48,709 nt of DNA, taken from assembly GCA_031292015.1 (NCBI GenBank), contig JARLHY010000104.1:1-48709 (forward strand), given 5' to 3'. Positions 34,620 through 45,110 of this stretch are shown here, in pieces. The notes beneath the pieces were generated by a model. The model did not search any database, was not told where the DNA came from, and was given only the letters and a program-made list of their open reading frames with translations. Each line of letters begins with the position of its first letter. The first letter of the stretch is position 1. Position numbers and translations under genes: made by a program. The DNA comes from Negativicutes bacterium. GTDB taxonomy: Bacteria > Bacillota_C > Negativicutes > Sporomusales_B > JARLHX01.

Positions 34620-35261
34620 TCAAGCGTAAATCAGTAGCGCCATAAATCTCACTATCCAACTGATGAGTATACAGGGCCACAGCGATCCCGACTTCTTAAA
34701 CACATATCCTTTCGTAAGCCCTAAGCCCAGATGCAACGCAGCTACATAAACCGATAAACCACCACTTGATAGCAGTTGCAAGAAACAAGAAAGGATATTA
34801 GCCGGCCAAAAGGATATCAATGGGGTACTTTTTTGCAGGATTACTCCCCTGTATACCACCTCTTCGATAAAGCTTATGATTGTTAGTCCAATCCATACGC
34901 TCACAGAACCGGAATTATAGTTAAAAAGGATACTCCCGTAAACAGTATCAACCACCCACAAGCGTAGAGAAATCCAAAACAATGCAAAGGCGATTACAAT
35001 GTAAATTCCGGTCCTTGTAATCTTATGCAATTTTAGAAAATCGACAATACTGACTTTCTCCCAATATTTCAAATAATAAAAGGTTGGTAACCCGAAAATT
35101 AACAACTCTCCCAACCCGAAATCCTGGTACGTGTAGCTCGCCAAAGATAAAGCTGCCAATACGCCAAAGCCAATCCAGAGCAGAGCAATGAAAAGAATGA
35201 AAAGAATCAAGCTGAAAGCGTCATTTTGGGGTTTCATTACTTGCGTTGAGGTTTCTTCCAT
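34620..35261 (-). CDS. CPBP-family membrane protein with incomplete protease motifs
   Basis: 213 residues, about 7 membrane helices. The first CPBP (Abi/Rce1-type) motif EEVVYRG is intact. The second motif, normally FxxxH, reads CFLQLLSSG, and the third, normally HxxxN, reads ILISWIVRF, so the expected His residues are missing. It may be an inactive or altered member rather than a working intramembrane endopeptidase. ATG at 35261 is 9 bases after GGAGGG; TTG at 35264 and GTG at 35267 are alternatives. The CPBP family includes CAAX-type proteases and bacteriocin-immunity proteins. Confidence 0.8.
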   Translation of the reverse strand: MEETSTQVMKPQNDAFSLILFILFIALLWIGFGVLAALSLASYTYQDFGLGELLIFGLPTFYYLKYWEKVSIVDFLKLHKITRTGIYIVIAFALFWISLRLWVVDTVYGSILFNYNSGSVSVWIGLTIISFIEEVVYRGVILQKSTPLISFWPANILSCFLQLLSSGGLSVYVAALHLGLGLTKGYVFKKSGSLWPCILISWIVRFMALLIYA

Positions 35262-35353
35262 CAACACTTTCCCTCCCCTTTGGGAATTATTATTTCCGCT
35301 TTCAGCGCGGAGGCTGAGTGGGAAACAGGGCGCCCCTGGAGGGTTCTAATTCC

Positions 35354-35382
35354 ATTATAGTTATATATTGGTATATTGTAAT
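35354..35382 (-). promoter_or_regulatory. promoter of the CPBP gene
   Basis: ATTACA (35382-35377) and TATAAT (35359-35354) are 17 bases apart on the minus strand, leaving a leader of about 85 bases. Confidence 0.5.
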
Positions 35383-35385
35383 GAG

Positions 35386-35416
35386 ACGAGCGTCCCATTC
35401 GCTATAGGACGCTTGT
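35386..35416. terminator. 10-bp hairpin without T-run
   Basis: ACGAGCGTCC pairs with GGACGCTTGT (one G-T pair) around an 11-base loop. It lies between the sepF terminator and the CPBP promoter and may be a back-up terminator or an RNA structure. Nothing else is seen in the 327-base gap (35262-35588) beyond this, the terminator at 35464 and the promoter at 35354. Confidence 0.45.
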
Positions 35417-35463
35417 CGCCATTTCCGTGGCTAGAAAGATTGAAAGCAACCGGAAAATAAAAG

Positions 35464-35489
35464 AACGGAGTGGCAATCAGCACTCCGTT
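35464..35489 (-). terminator. intrinsic terminator of sepF
   Basis: AACGGAGTG and CACTCCGTT form a 9-bp perfect stem with an 8-base loop. On the minus strand CTTTTATTTTCC follows, 99 bases after the sepF stop. Confidence 0.8.
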
Positions 35490-35588
35490 GGGTATCTTGC
35501 ATTATTCAATTTATGGGGATATTCCTGAGTTTAGAAATATATTACTGGTTTACGAGTATATTATCAGTTCACAATTATTTCGCGCAGG

Positions 35589-35987
35589 TCATAGCTTGCG
35601 TTTGGTATAGGTCGGGACGGAGTAGGCGTACATTTCTTTGTTGATGTCGACGTTGGACGGGACGTAGAGCACGACGGTGTCCGACACCCGCTGACTGGCG
35701 CCGTCGGTGACGACGCAGACGCCGCCGAGAAAATCGCCGATGCGCTGCTGGGTGACGCTGTCGACGTCCTCAAAATTGATCAGCACGGCAACATGGGCCT
35801 TCAGACAGTCGGCGCAAACCTTGACGTCGTCAAAAGCCTGGGGAGCTGTTATAAAAACTTTCAGCGCCGCAGGAGTGTGCACCTTCAGATTCGCCCGCCG
35901 ATCACCGGCACTGATGTGCTCTGCCGGCTCAGCTTCTTCCACCGGCATCAGAAAATTCGTGAGTTTATCAATAAGACCGAGAGCCAA
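35589..35987 (-). CDS. sepF: cell division protein SepF
   Basis: 132 residues. The N-terminal amphipathic membrane-binding helix (LGLIDKLTNFLMP) is followed by a variable linker and the SepF core (VFITAPQAFDDVKVCADCL, AVLINFEDVDS, QRIGDFLGGVCVVTDG, VLYVPSNVDI). SepF anchors FtsZ to the membrane and is found in Firmicutes, Actinobacteria and Cyanobacteria. TTG at 35987 is chosen because GGAGG lies 8 bases before it and the protein then begins like other SepFs; GTG at 35996 overlaps the ribosome site. Its usual neighbours (ylmE, ylmG, divIVA) are absent. Confidence 0.95.
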   Translation of the reverse strand: MALGLIDKLTNFLMPVEEAEPAEHISAGDRRANLKVHTPAALKVFITAPQAFDDVKVCADCLKAHVAVLINFEDVDSVTQQRIGDFLGGVCVVTDGASQRVSDTVVLYVPSNVDINKEMYAYSVPTYTKRKL

Positions 35988-36036
35988 GCTTTCCACCTCC
36001 TTAACATAACAAGAAAAATTACTGAATTTCTGGTAA

Positions 36037-36095
36037 ACATTCGACAGTAACCTAATTTTTCCTGCTTAATAGCGACAAATTTGTAATTTTTCCTG
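36037..36095 (-). promoter_or_regulatory. sigma-H-like promoter of sepF, in a tandemly duplicated 31-bp unit
   Basis: GCAGGAAAA (36065-36057), 11 bases, GTCGAATGT (36045-36037) fits the Bacillus sigma-H pattern RnAGGAwww-N11/12-RnnGAATww except one base. A diverged copy lies 31 bp upstream: both share CAGGAAAAATTA, six bases, TGTCG. TGTCGAA at 36046-36040 and TGACGAA at 36117-36111 also resemble Spo0A boxes. The leader to sepF is about 45 bases. Confidence 0.5.
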
Positions 36096-36147
36096 TTAGA
36101 AGCTGGAAATTTCGTCAAAACGACCTGTTTTATGTCAAGAAAAAGGA

Positions 36148-37860
36148 TTACAGGCTGCAGCCGCAGTCGTCGCAAACCGCGGTGCCGCCGGTGAGAACCT
36201 GCTGGCTGCGGCTGGCGTCGCGGTAAACGGTGATGCCCTTGCAGCCGCTGGCATACGCCTGGCGGAAAATCTGGGCAACATCGTCTTCCCCTGCGTCGTA
36301 GGGCATGTTCACCGTCTTGGACACGCCGTTGTCGACGTAGCGCTGGGCGGCGGCAAGCTGCTCCACATGCCAGTAAGGGGTGATCTCGTGCGCTGTGGCC
36401 AGAACCTGTTTAACCCGCTCCGGCAGATTCGACGCCTGGACACTGCCCTGGGCCATAATGAGGGCTTTAACTTCTTCTGTAAACAGGTTAGGTTCACTAA
36501 GATAATCGATCACTGCCTGGCTGGTGCTGACCAGGACTTGTCCGTCCAGAACGCGGCGGGACATGGCCAGCGCGAAGAGCGGCTCGATGCCGCTGGAGCA
36601 GCCGGCGATGATGCTGATGGTCCCGGTGGGGGCGATGGTGGTGACGGTGGCATTGCGCATGGCTTCCCAGCCGTCGGCGGCAAGGACGCTGCCGGCGAAG
36701 GCCGGAAAACTGCCGCGCCTGCGGCCGAGCTCGCAGGACGCCGCCCGGGCCTCCCGGGTGATGAACCGGAGGATCTCGCCGGTCAGTTCCGTCGCCTGCC
36801 GGCTGGCGTAGGGGATGTCCAGCAGTATAAACACTTCGGCCAGCCCCATGACCCCCAGGCCGATTTTGCGGGTCCGGCGGGTGGCTTCGGCCACTTCGGG
36901 CAGAGGATAGTCGTTCACATCGACCACATTGTCAAGAAAGCTCACCGCGGTCCGCACCACGCTGCCCAGCCGCGGAAAGTCGATTTTCCGCTCCCTTCCC
37001 TCCTGTTTGATCATCCTGGTCAGGTTGACTGAGCCCAGCACGCAGGATTCATACGGGAGCAGCGGCTGTTCCGAGCAGGGGTTGGGGGCTTCGAAGCCGC
37101 CCAGATCAGGGGTGGGGTTGAAACGGTTGACGGTATCGAGAAAGAAGAGGCCTGGCTCGCCGTTTTCCCAGGCCAGCCGGACAAGCAGCGAAAAGATCTT
37201 GCGGGCCTGCAGCGTTTTTATCGTCCGGCCGTCGGCGGGACTGACCAGGTCAAAGGGCCTGTCTTCTTCCACCGCTTTCATGAATGCATCAGTGACAGCC
37301 ACCGACAGGTTGAAGTTGTTCAGGACGTCGTGTCGCCGTTTGGCGGTGATGAACTCCTCAATATCGGGATGGTCGACCCGCAGCACCGCCATGTTGGCAC
37401 CGCTTCGCACCGCCCCCTGCTTCACCACCTCGGTGGCGGCGTCGTAGACATGGATGAAGGAGACCGGTCCGCTGGCCTCGCCGCCGGTGCTGGCGACGGT
37501 TTCGCCGCGGGACCGCAGCCGGGAAAAAGAAAACCCTGTACCACCGCCGCTCTGATGAATCAGAGCGGCGTTTTTCAGGGTCTCGAAAATAGCGGCCAGG
37601 GAGTCCTCCACCGGCAGCACAAAACAGGCTGCCAGTTGGGCCCGGTCCCGGCCGGCGTTGATCAGGGTCGGCGAATTGGGCAGGAAGATCAGACCGGACA
37701 TCAACTGATAGTATTCCTCGGCGGCTCTCGCGGCGTCGTCGCCGTGCAGGGCCTCGCCCCCGGCGACGTGGTCCGCGACTCGCCGGAACATATCAGCCGG
37801 TGTCTCACCGGGCCTCAGGTAGCGGGCCTTGAGCACAGCCAGGCCCTCTTGAGAAACCAT
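36148..37860 (-). CDS. nrdJ: adenosylcobalamin-dependent (class II) ribonucleotide reductase
   Basis: 570 residues. It has IFLPNSPTLINAG, AACFVLPVEDS with a redox Cys, SGGGTGFSFSRLR, the active-site loop NPCSEQPLLPYESCVLGS, and GLGVMGLAE, APTGTISIIAGCSSGIEP. It ends in CDDCGC, a short zinc- or thiol-type tail. Class II enzymes make deoxyribonucleotides with vitamin B12 and need no oxygen, fitting an anaerobe. ATG at 37860 has AAGGAG 9 bases upstream, inside the end of typA. It is 2 bases after the typA stop, so the two are co-transcribed. Confidence 0.95.
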   Translation of the reverse strand: MVSQEGLAVLKARYLRPGETPADMFRRVADHVAGGEALHGDDAARAAEEYYQLMSGLIFLPNSPTLINAGRDRAQLAACFVLPVEDSLAAIFETLKNAALIHQSGGGTGFSFSRLRSRGETVASTGGEASGPVSFIHVYDAATEVVKQGAVRSGANMAVLRVDHPDIEEFITAKRRHDVLNNFNLSVAVTDAFMKAVEEDRPFDLVSPADGRTIKTLQARKIFSLLVRLAWENGEPGLFFLDTVNRFNPTPDLGGFEAPNPCSEQPLLPYESCVLGSVNLTRMIKQEGRERKIDFPRLGSVVRTAVSFLDNVVDVNDYPLPEVAEATRRTRKIGLGVMGLAEVFILLDIPYASRQATELTGEILRFITREARAASCELGRRRGSFPAFAGSVLAADGWEAMRNATVTTIAPTGTISIIAGCSSGIEPLFALAMSRRVLDGQVLVSTSQAVIDYLSEPNLFTEEVKALIMAQGSVQASNLPERVKQVLATAHEITPYWHVEQLAAAQRYVDNGVSKTVNMPYDAGEDDVAQIFRQAYASGCKGITVYRDASRSQQVLTGGTAVCDDCGCSL

Positions 37861-37862
37861 GA

Positions 37863-39692
<1,830 letters not shown>

Positions 39693-39778
39693 GTATTAGC
39701 CTCCTTGAATTAATAAAAATACTAAAGGATGCAGCCCAACCTCGCATCCTTTTATGGCCGATCGGCCGGAATATGCTG

Positions 39779-41401
39779 TCAGTGTTTACCGTCGCCGACG
39801 GCTTCCGCTGTTTTGCGGATGAACCTGGCGGCTCTTTCCACATCCTGCAGGACGTCAGGCAGCTTCTGACCGCCTTCGGCGGCGAGGTGCTCGAGGCGTC
39901 TCTTCAGTTCCATGTAGTCGCTGTCCAGTTGGTCGAGAACTTCGTGGAGCTGCTGCAGCTTGGGATCCAGCAGGGTGATGGAGCTGCTTTCGACGGTGAG
40001 ATTGCGGCCGTCGAGTATGGCGCTGTCGCCGTAGTGGGGGATGTAGGCCGGCAGATGCAGGCGCTCCGCCAGGACCTTGGCGAAGGCTTCCGCGGCTTCG
40101 TGCTCGCCGTGGACTAAAAAGACGTTGGCCGGTGGAGTCTTCAGGTGTTCCAGCCAGTCCAGGAGCTGCTCCTGGTCGGCGTGGGCCGAGAAGCCCTCCA
40201 TGTTGTGAATCTTGGCTTTGACGCTGATTTCCTCACCCATGATCTTGACCCTTTTCGCCCCTTCGAGCAGGCGCCGGCCCAAACTGCCCTGGGCCTGATA
40301 GCCGACAAACAGGATGCTTGCTTCCGGCCGCCACAGGTTGTGCTTGAGATGGTGAAGAATCCGCCCGGCGTCGGCCATGCCGCTGGCCGAGATGATGATC
40401 ACCGGTTCGTCCAGCAGGTTGATGGCCTTGGATTCGTCGCTGGTCCGGGTGAAGTTGAGGTGAGGCAGCTTGAGCGGATTGTCCTGCTGCTTGTAGATCA
40501 TGTCGTAGGCCTCGACGTCAAACTCCTGGGGATTATGCATGAAGATGTCGGTGGCCGATATCGCCAGCGGACTGTCGATAAAGACCGGGATGTCAGGAAT
40601 CTTGCCGGCTTTGAGCAGTTGGTGGAGAAAATAGAGGATGGTCTGGGTACGGCCCACGGCAAAGGCGGGAATGACGATGTTGCCGCCGCGTTTGACGGTG
40701 TCGTTGATAATCCCGGCCAGGGCGTCCAGCTGGTCGTAGTGCTCGTGCCGGCGGTCGCCGTAGGTGGTTTCCATGATGATGTAGTCGGCTTCATCGATGT
40801 AGGTGGGGTCTTTGATGATCGGCTGGTCAGGCCGGCCCAGGTCGCCGGAAAAGACCAGTTTGACGGTTTTGTCGTTTTCGCTGAGCCAGATTTCAATGAT
40901 GGAAGAGCCGAGAATATGGCCGGCGTCATCCAGCTTGACCCGGATCTCGGGGAAGATGTCGAACAGCTCGTTGTAGGGAACAGGCTGGAACTGCTTCAGG
41001 CAGTGCTCGGCATCAGCCACTGTATACAAAGGCTCGACGGGGACTTTACCGGCGCGGCGGCCTTTGCGGTTGCCTATTTCAGCTTCGAACTCCTGGATAT
41101 GGGCGCTGTCGGCCAACATGATCCGGCACAGATCGGTGGTGGCTTTGCTTGTATAGATTTTGCCGCGGTAACCTGACTTGCAGAGCCGGGGCAAAAGTCC
41201 GCTGTGGTCGATATGGGCGTGGGTCAGCAGCACGGCGTCGATGGTGGCGGGATCGAACTGAAAGGGCCTGCGGTTCAGGGCCTCCGTGGCCTTTGATCCC
41301 TGGAACATGCCGCAGTCCACCAGGATTTTCCTATTGCCGACTTCCAGCAGATAAGATGAGCCTGTCACCATCATCGAGGCTCCGAGGAATGTTAGTCGCA
41401 T
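39779..41401 (-). CDS. metallo-beta-lactamase/beta-CASP RNase-like protein
   Basis: 540 residues. The MBL core shows LLTHAHIDHSGLLPRL (metal-binding HxHxDH) and GHILGSS. The beta-CASP part shows METTYGDRRHE, VIPAFAVGRTQT, DSPLA, ISASGMADAGR and GFSAHADQEQLLDWL. This is the CPSF73/RNase J-like family, probably an RNA-processing endo- or exonuclease in the cytoplasm. A C-terminal helical extension (about the last 60 residues) is beyond the core. ATG at 41401 has AAGGAG about 9 bases upstream; the in-frame ATG at 41437 has none. Confidence 0.93.
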   Translation of the reverse strand: MRLTFLGASMMVTGSSYLLEVGNRKILVDCGMFQGSKATEALNRRPFQFDPATIDAVLLTHAHIDHSGLLPRLCKSGYRGKIYTSKATTDLCRIMLADSAHIQEFEAEIGNRKGRRAGKVPVEPLYTVADAEHCLKQFQPVPYNELFDIFPEIRVKLDDAGHILGSSIIEIWLSENDKTVKLVFSGDLGRPDQPIIKDPTYIDEADYIIMETTYGDRRHEHYDQLDALAGIINDTVKRGGNIVIPAFAVGRTQTILYFLHQLLKAGKIPDIPVFIDSPLAISATDIFMHNPQEFDVEAYDMIYKQQDNPLKLPHLNFTRTSDESKAINLLDEPVIIISASGMADAGRILHHLKHNLWRPEASILFVGYQAQGSLGRRLLEGAKRVKIMGEEISVKAKIHNMEGFSAHADQEQLLDWLEHLKTPPANVFLVHGEHEAAEAFAKVLAERLHLPAYIPHYGDSAILDGRNLTVESSSITLLDPKLQQLHEVLDQLDSDYMELKRRLEHLAAEGGQKLPDVLQDVERAARFIRKTAEAVGDGKH

Positions 41402-41487
41402 GCCTGTCCGCTCCTTTGTCGCAGTAAAAGTGGTCATCTGATTTTATTCCACAATGTTCCTCGCTTCTCCTGCAGTGAAGAATAAGA

Positions 41488-41501
41488 GGCCCCGCAGGGC
41501 C
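41488..41501 (-). terminator. short GC hairpin after murB
   Basis: GGCCC and GGGCC pair around a 4-base loop, followed on the minus strand by TCTTATTCTTC. It is a weak but plausible terminator in the 168-base gap between murB and the beta-CASP gene. Confidence 0.4.
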
Positions 41502-41569
41502 CACCTGAATAACGTTACATCTTGGCTGTTCCAAACGGAAAACAGCGCAGCTTTTCAACCGCCCGAAGC

Positions 41570-42481
41570 TTATTCTTCGCCCAATATCTGGACTTCCGGC
41601 TGCAATCTGACATTGAACTTTTCAAACACCCGCCGCTGGATTTCGCCGATCAGGGCGAGAACGTCAGCGGCCTTGGCGCCGCCGACATTGATGATAAAGC
41701 CGGCGTGTTTGTGCGAAACCTGGGCCCCGCCGATCCGGAGACCTTTCAGGCCGGTCTCTTCGATGAGCGTACCGGCGAAGAAACCGGGCGGGCGCTTGAA
41801 GGTGCTGCCGGCGCTGGGCATCTCGATGGGCTGCTTGGCTTCACGCCGGCAGGTATAGTCCCCCATCTTGTGCTCGATGGCGCCGTTCTCGCCTTCCTTG
41901 AGGCAAAGTTCGACCTCGCAGATGATGCAGCCGTTGTCCTGAAAAATGCTGTGCCTGTAGCTGAAGCGAATTTCGGTATGAGTGAACCGTTTGAGGCGGC
42001 TCTGGGGACATACGGCGGTCACGGCGGCAACAAGGTTGCCGATTTCCCCGTCATAGGCGCCGGCATTCATGAACACCGCCCCGCCGATGCTGCCGGGGAT
42101 GCCGACGGCAAACTCCAGGCCGGTCAGGCCTGAACGGGCCGCGAAACGGGCAACGTCGCCGAGCACGGCTCCGGACCCGGCGATGACGGTCGTTCCGACC
42201 TGCCTGATGTGGCTCATGGTTTCCCCCATCTTCAGCACCAGGCCGCGGATGCCGCCGTCAAGCACCAGCACGTTGGATCCGTTGCCGAGGGCGATTACCG
42301 GCACGCCAAAATCAACGGCCGTTTTCCAGACCGCCGCCACCTCCTGGGCCGAAGAAGGCAGCACAAGAACATCGGCCGGTCCGCCGATTTGAAAGGTAGT
42401 GTGCCGGGCCATGGGTTCATTCACCAGCAGCCGGGGCGCGGCTACGATTGTCTGCAGTTTTGTCAAAAATTCGTTTTTCAC
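41570..42481 (-). CDS. murB: UDP-N-acetylenolpyruvoylglucosamine reductase MurB
   Basis: 303 residues, the usual length. The FAD-binding blocks are HTTFQIGGPADVLV, GNGSNVLVLDGGI, GLEFAVGIPGSIGGAVFMNAGAY and FSYRHSIF; the catalytic C-terminus has PSAGSTFKRPPGFFAG with the proton-donor Ser, and QPEVQILGE. It reduces the enolpyruvyl group in the second step of peptidoglycan precursor synthesis. GTG at 42481 is chosen because it lies just after the ylbF stop (7 bases) and gives the normal length; the longer frame would overlap ylbF. Confidence 0.95.
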   Translation of the reverse strand: MKNEFLTKLQTIVAAPRLLVNEPMARHTTFQIGGPADVLVLPSSAQEVAAVWKTAVDFGVPVIALGNGSNVLVLDGGIRGLVLKMGETMSHIRQVGTTVIAGSGAVLGDVARFAARSGLTGLEFAVGIPGSIGGAVFMNAGAYDGEIGNLVAAVTAVCPQSRLKRFTHTEIRFSYRHSIFQDNGCIICEVELCLKEGENGAIEHKMGDYTCRREAKQPIEMPSAGSTFKRPPGFFAGTLIEETGLKGLRIGGAQVSHKHAGFIINVGGAKAADVLALIGEIQRRVFEKFNVRLQPEVQILGEE

Positions 42482-42488
42482 GTTCAGC

Positions 42489-42836
42489 CTAGTCTTTTGC
42501 AAAAATATCCAGTCCTTCGGCGACCGCCTCGCCAATAATTTTGGACACGTCAGCCATGATCCGCTGGAACCGGGTATGGGCTTCCATGAATTCACGGGCT
42601 TTGCTGTTATAGGCAATCAGCTCATACATCCGCTGCAGCTGCTCAATTTTGGCTTTGTCTTCGCTTTTTCCGGTCATGGCCTCGTATTCCAGCTCAGCCT
42701 TTTTCAGCAGAAAATCGCGCACCATTTTCTTGGCTTCGCCATCCGGGGCCAGTGCCTCTTTGGCTTTGAGAAAGGCCTGGTATTCCGGCGACGCCTTGAG
42801 CGCCCGGGCCAGATCATGGGCCCTGTCGTAAATCAT
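42489..42836 (-). CDS. YlbF/YmcA family regulator
   Basis: 115 residues, almost all helical (MIYDRAHDLARALKASPEYQ, KMVRDFLLKKAELEYEAM, QRIMADVSKIIGEAV). This is the Com_YlbF family; in Bacillus YlbF, YmcA and YaaT act with RNase Y in mRNA maturation and influence sporulation, competence and biofilm. ATG at 42836 is 6 bases after GGGGGA; ATG at 42842 lies on it. It is coupled to murB. Confidence 0.9.
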   Translation of the reverse strand: MIYDRAHDLARALKASPEYQAFLKAKEALAPDGEAKKMVRDFLLKKAELEYEAMTGKSEDKAKIEQLQRMYELIAYNSKAREFMEAHTRFQRIMADVSKIIGEAVAEGLDIFAKD

Positions 42837-42977
42837 GCTCATTCCCCCATTTATACAGCTATCTTATGCGACCGCCAAGTGTTTCATACATGGGCCTGCG
42901 GCAGTTCGACCCTAAAGAAAGGGTGTCACCGTCTAAAAAATAGTATATTCCAGCATATTACCGATAAATCCTGCCGG

Positions 42978-43832
42978 TCAGAGCAGGGACAGGTAGTAGT
43001 CCTGCATGGCCCTGGCGTCCCGGGCCTGGCTGCCGGCCGATTCACAGATGATCCGCGGGGTGTAGCCCCGCCGGGCGATTACTTCCAAAAGCGGCTCGAA
43101 GGGTGGCCCGTAAGCATCACCGAAAGTCCAGTGCCGTTTTTCGCCGGCTCGGGTGAACTCGATTCTGCTGAAATGGATATGGACCTTGGCGGCCACGTCT
43201 TCCCCCAGCCCCGCGGCCACCAGATCGAAGGCGGCGGCGTATTCCTCCCTGGTGGTGTAGCCGCCGCCGCTCACGGCGTGAAGGTGACCGAAATCGATGG
43301 TCGGCAGCAGTTGCCGGCCCAGCTTGCAAAAATCGACCACTTCGGCCAGGGTGCCCAGCTGATTCTGTTTCCCCATCGTCTCCGGCGCGAGCCACACCCC
43401 CTCCATCAGTCCCTGCCGCCAGGCATCGTCAAGGATGTCTGCGAACAGGTCGCCGGCCCGGGCCAGCGCGGCAGCGCGGGGCTGTTTGCCGGGGCCGCCG
43501 ATATGGAAAGCCACCCGGTCGGCTCCCATCCATTGGGCGACCTGCAGCGATTTCAGGAAATGCTGGCGGGTATGGTCGGCGATGGTTTCGTCCTGCGTCG
43601 CCAGGTTGATGTAGTACGGGGCGTGAATGCTCAGCCTGATCCTGTTTTGCCGCGCCGCGTCGCCGATGGTCCGGGCGGTCTCTTCCCTGATGGTGACGCC
43701 GCGGCTGCACTGGTACTCGTAAGCCCCCAGTTTCAGTCCCGCCAGCCAGGCGGGCATCGCCACCGACGCTTTGTTTCCTTCGTTGTAAAAGTCCTCCGGG
43801 TTGCCGGCAGAACCGAATTGCGCATATTCCAT
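42978..43832 (-). CDS. TIM-barrel protein related to endonuclease IV (Nfo)/xylose isomerase fold
   Basis: 284 residues. The AP endonuclease 2-type blocks carry likely zinc ligands in order: SIHAPYYINLA, AFHIGGPGK, APETMGK, TIDFGHLHAVSGG, VHIHFSRIEF and IICESAG. Whether it cleaves abasic DNA or acts on a sugar is not certain, because the N-terminus (QFGSAGNPEDFY) differs from typical Nfo. AGGAGG lies 6 bases before the ATG. It follows the MFS gene by 21 bases. Confidence 0.85.
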   Translation of the reverse strand: MEYAQFGSAGNPEDFYNEGNKASVAMPAWLAGLKLGAYEYQCSRGVTIREETARTIGDAARQNRIRLSIHAPYYINLATQDETIADHTRQHFLKSLQVAQWMGADRVAFHIGGPGKQPRAAALARAGDLFADILDDAWRQGLMEGVWLAPETMGKQNQLGTLAEVVDFCKLGRQLLPTIDFGHLHAVSGGGYTTREEYAAAFDLVAAGLGEDVAAKVHIHFSRIEFTRAGEKRHWTFGDAYGPPFEPLLEVIARRGYTPRIICESAGSQARDARAMQDYYLSLL

Positions 43833-43853
43833 GGATATCCTCCTGCTGTAGGC

Positions 43854-45029
43854 TTAAGTATAGGCAGAGCCGGTGCGGAGCCGACGGCTGACGGCATAAA
43901 ACAGGGCGGCGATAGCGATGACCAGGAGCGAGCAGCCCAGGTACATTGCCCGGTAACCGGCAAACTCGGCCACCGGTCCGAGCACGAAAGACCCCAGCCC
44001 GATGCCGATGTCCATAAACAAGAAATAGGTCGACGTAGCCAGGCCGCTTTTATCCGGCGGCGCGGCCAGAACGGCCAGGGTCTGGAAGCTTGGGTTGAGA
44101 CCGGCAAAGCCGAGACCGGTGACAGCGCCGGCCAGCAAAAAGGCGCCAGGGCTCTCGACCTGGCTGAGGCCGGCCATCCCGGCCAGGTAAATCAGGGCCG
44201 CCGCGTAGACCACTGTCCTGGGTCCGACGCGGTCGAACAGTCTGCCGATAAACGGCCGGGACAAAATAATCGACAGGGCGTAGACAGCAAAAAAATAGCT
44301 GGCCAGCTCCATCATTCCGAGGTTATGGGCAAAAAGGGGCAAAAACCCGAGCAGGCTGCTGTACACGAAGGCCAGAAGCCCGCCGCAGCAGGCGATAGGC
44401 AGAGCGTTCGGATCGATAAGGTTCTGCCAGCGGAAGGATTTTTTCTGGGCTGGAGCTTCGGTTTTCGGCTGCGGCAAGACCCGGACAGCGCTGCAGAAAA
44501 AACCCGCCAGCCCAAAGAAGGCACAGGCGGCGAACAGCAGGGTCGCCGAATACTCGTTGATCAGTTTCAGGCCGATGAAGGGGCCGATGACCATGGCGAC
44601 ACTGGTGAATACCGCCAGATAGCCGATGCCTTCCCCTTTGCGGCTGGCCGGGGAATATACGGCAACCATCGTGGCTGTCGCCGTGGTCCCGGTGGAAAAG
44701 GCCACCCCGTGAACAAAGCGGAGAATTAGAAGAAATACGACGGCTTTGGCGCCAAGATAGGCAAAGCAGACCAGGCAGAACAACGCCGAGGTGGCGAACA
44801 AAACCTTGCTTTTATCAAAATCGTCCATCCACTTTCCGGCGAACGGCCGGAAGAGCACCGCCCCGATCTGGAAGAAGGTCAGGGCCAGGCCGGCCTGGTT
44901 TCCGCCCAGGCCCAGATCCCGGACAACGAAGACCGACAAGGCGGCGATCAGCGTGTAGTGGGTCAGATACTGAAAAAAATTGCCGAGGCACATTCTGGTG
45001 TAGCGTAGATTCCACAGCGGTTCTTTCAA
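43854..45029 (-). CDS. MFS family transporter
   Basis: 391 residues, 12 predicted membrane helices. The loop 2-3 motif is GKWMDDFDKSKVL, and its counterpart in the second half is GRLFDRVGPRTVVY, both typical of drug/proton antiporters. TTG at 45029 is 7 bases after AAAGGAG; an in-frame GTG at 45050 has no site. The substrate is unknown. No efflux regulator is adjacent, and it may share a transcript with the endonuclease-IV-like gene. Confidence 0.9.
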   Translation of the reverse strand: MKEPLWNLRYTRMCLGNFFQYLTHYTLIAALSVFVVRDLGLGGNQAGLALTFFQIGAVLFRPFAGKWMDDFDKSKVLFATSALFCLVCFAYLGAKAVVFLLILRFVHGVAFSTGTTATATMVAVYSPASRKGEGIGYLAVFTSVAMVIGPFIGLKLINEYSATLLFAACAFFGLAGFFCSAVRVLPQPKTEAPAQKKSFRWQNLIDPNALPIACCGGLLAFVYSSLLGFLPLFAHNLGMMELASYFFAVYALSIILSRPFIGRLFDRVGPRTVVYAAALIYLAGMAGLSQVESPGAFLLAGAVTGLGFAGLNPSFQTLAVLAAPPDKSGLATSTYFLFMDIGIGLGSFVLGPVAEFAGYRAMYLGCSLLVIAIAALFYAVSRRLRTGSAYT

Positions 45030-45110
45030 CAAGATGCTCCTTTGCAACACAGACAGGTCGGGAAAGAGTTTTTGCAGCGCCTGCGTGTCAGATAATGTGA
45101 CGCCGGTTGA

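Noticed and set aside
42850..42879. TTGGCG-N17-TATAAA before ylbF as its promoter
   Set aside because: The start would lie inside or after the ribosome site, requiring a leaderless message without other support.
42399..44729. A 776-codon open frame on the plus strand opposite ylbF, the endonuclease-IV-like and MFS genes
   Set aside because: It runs antisense across three well-supported genes and intergenic gaps, has no domain, and comes from GC-rich codon bias. The same holds for the plus-strand frames opposite typA (37986-39677) and the two dehydratase genes (46652-48013).
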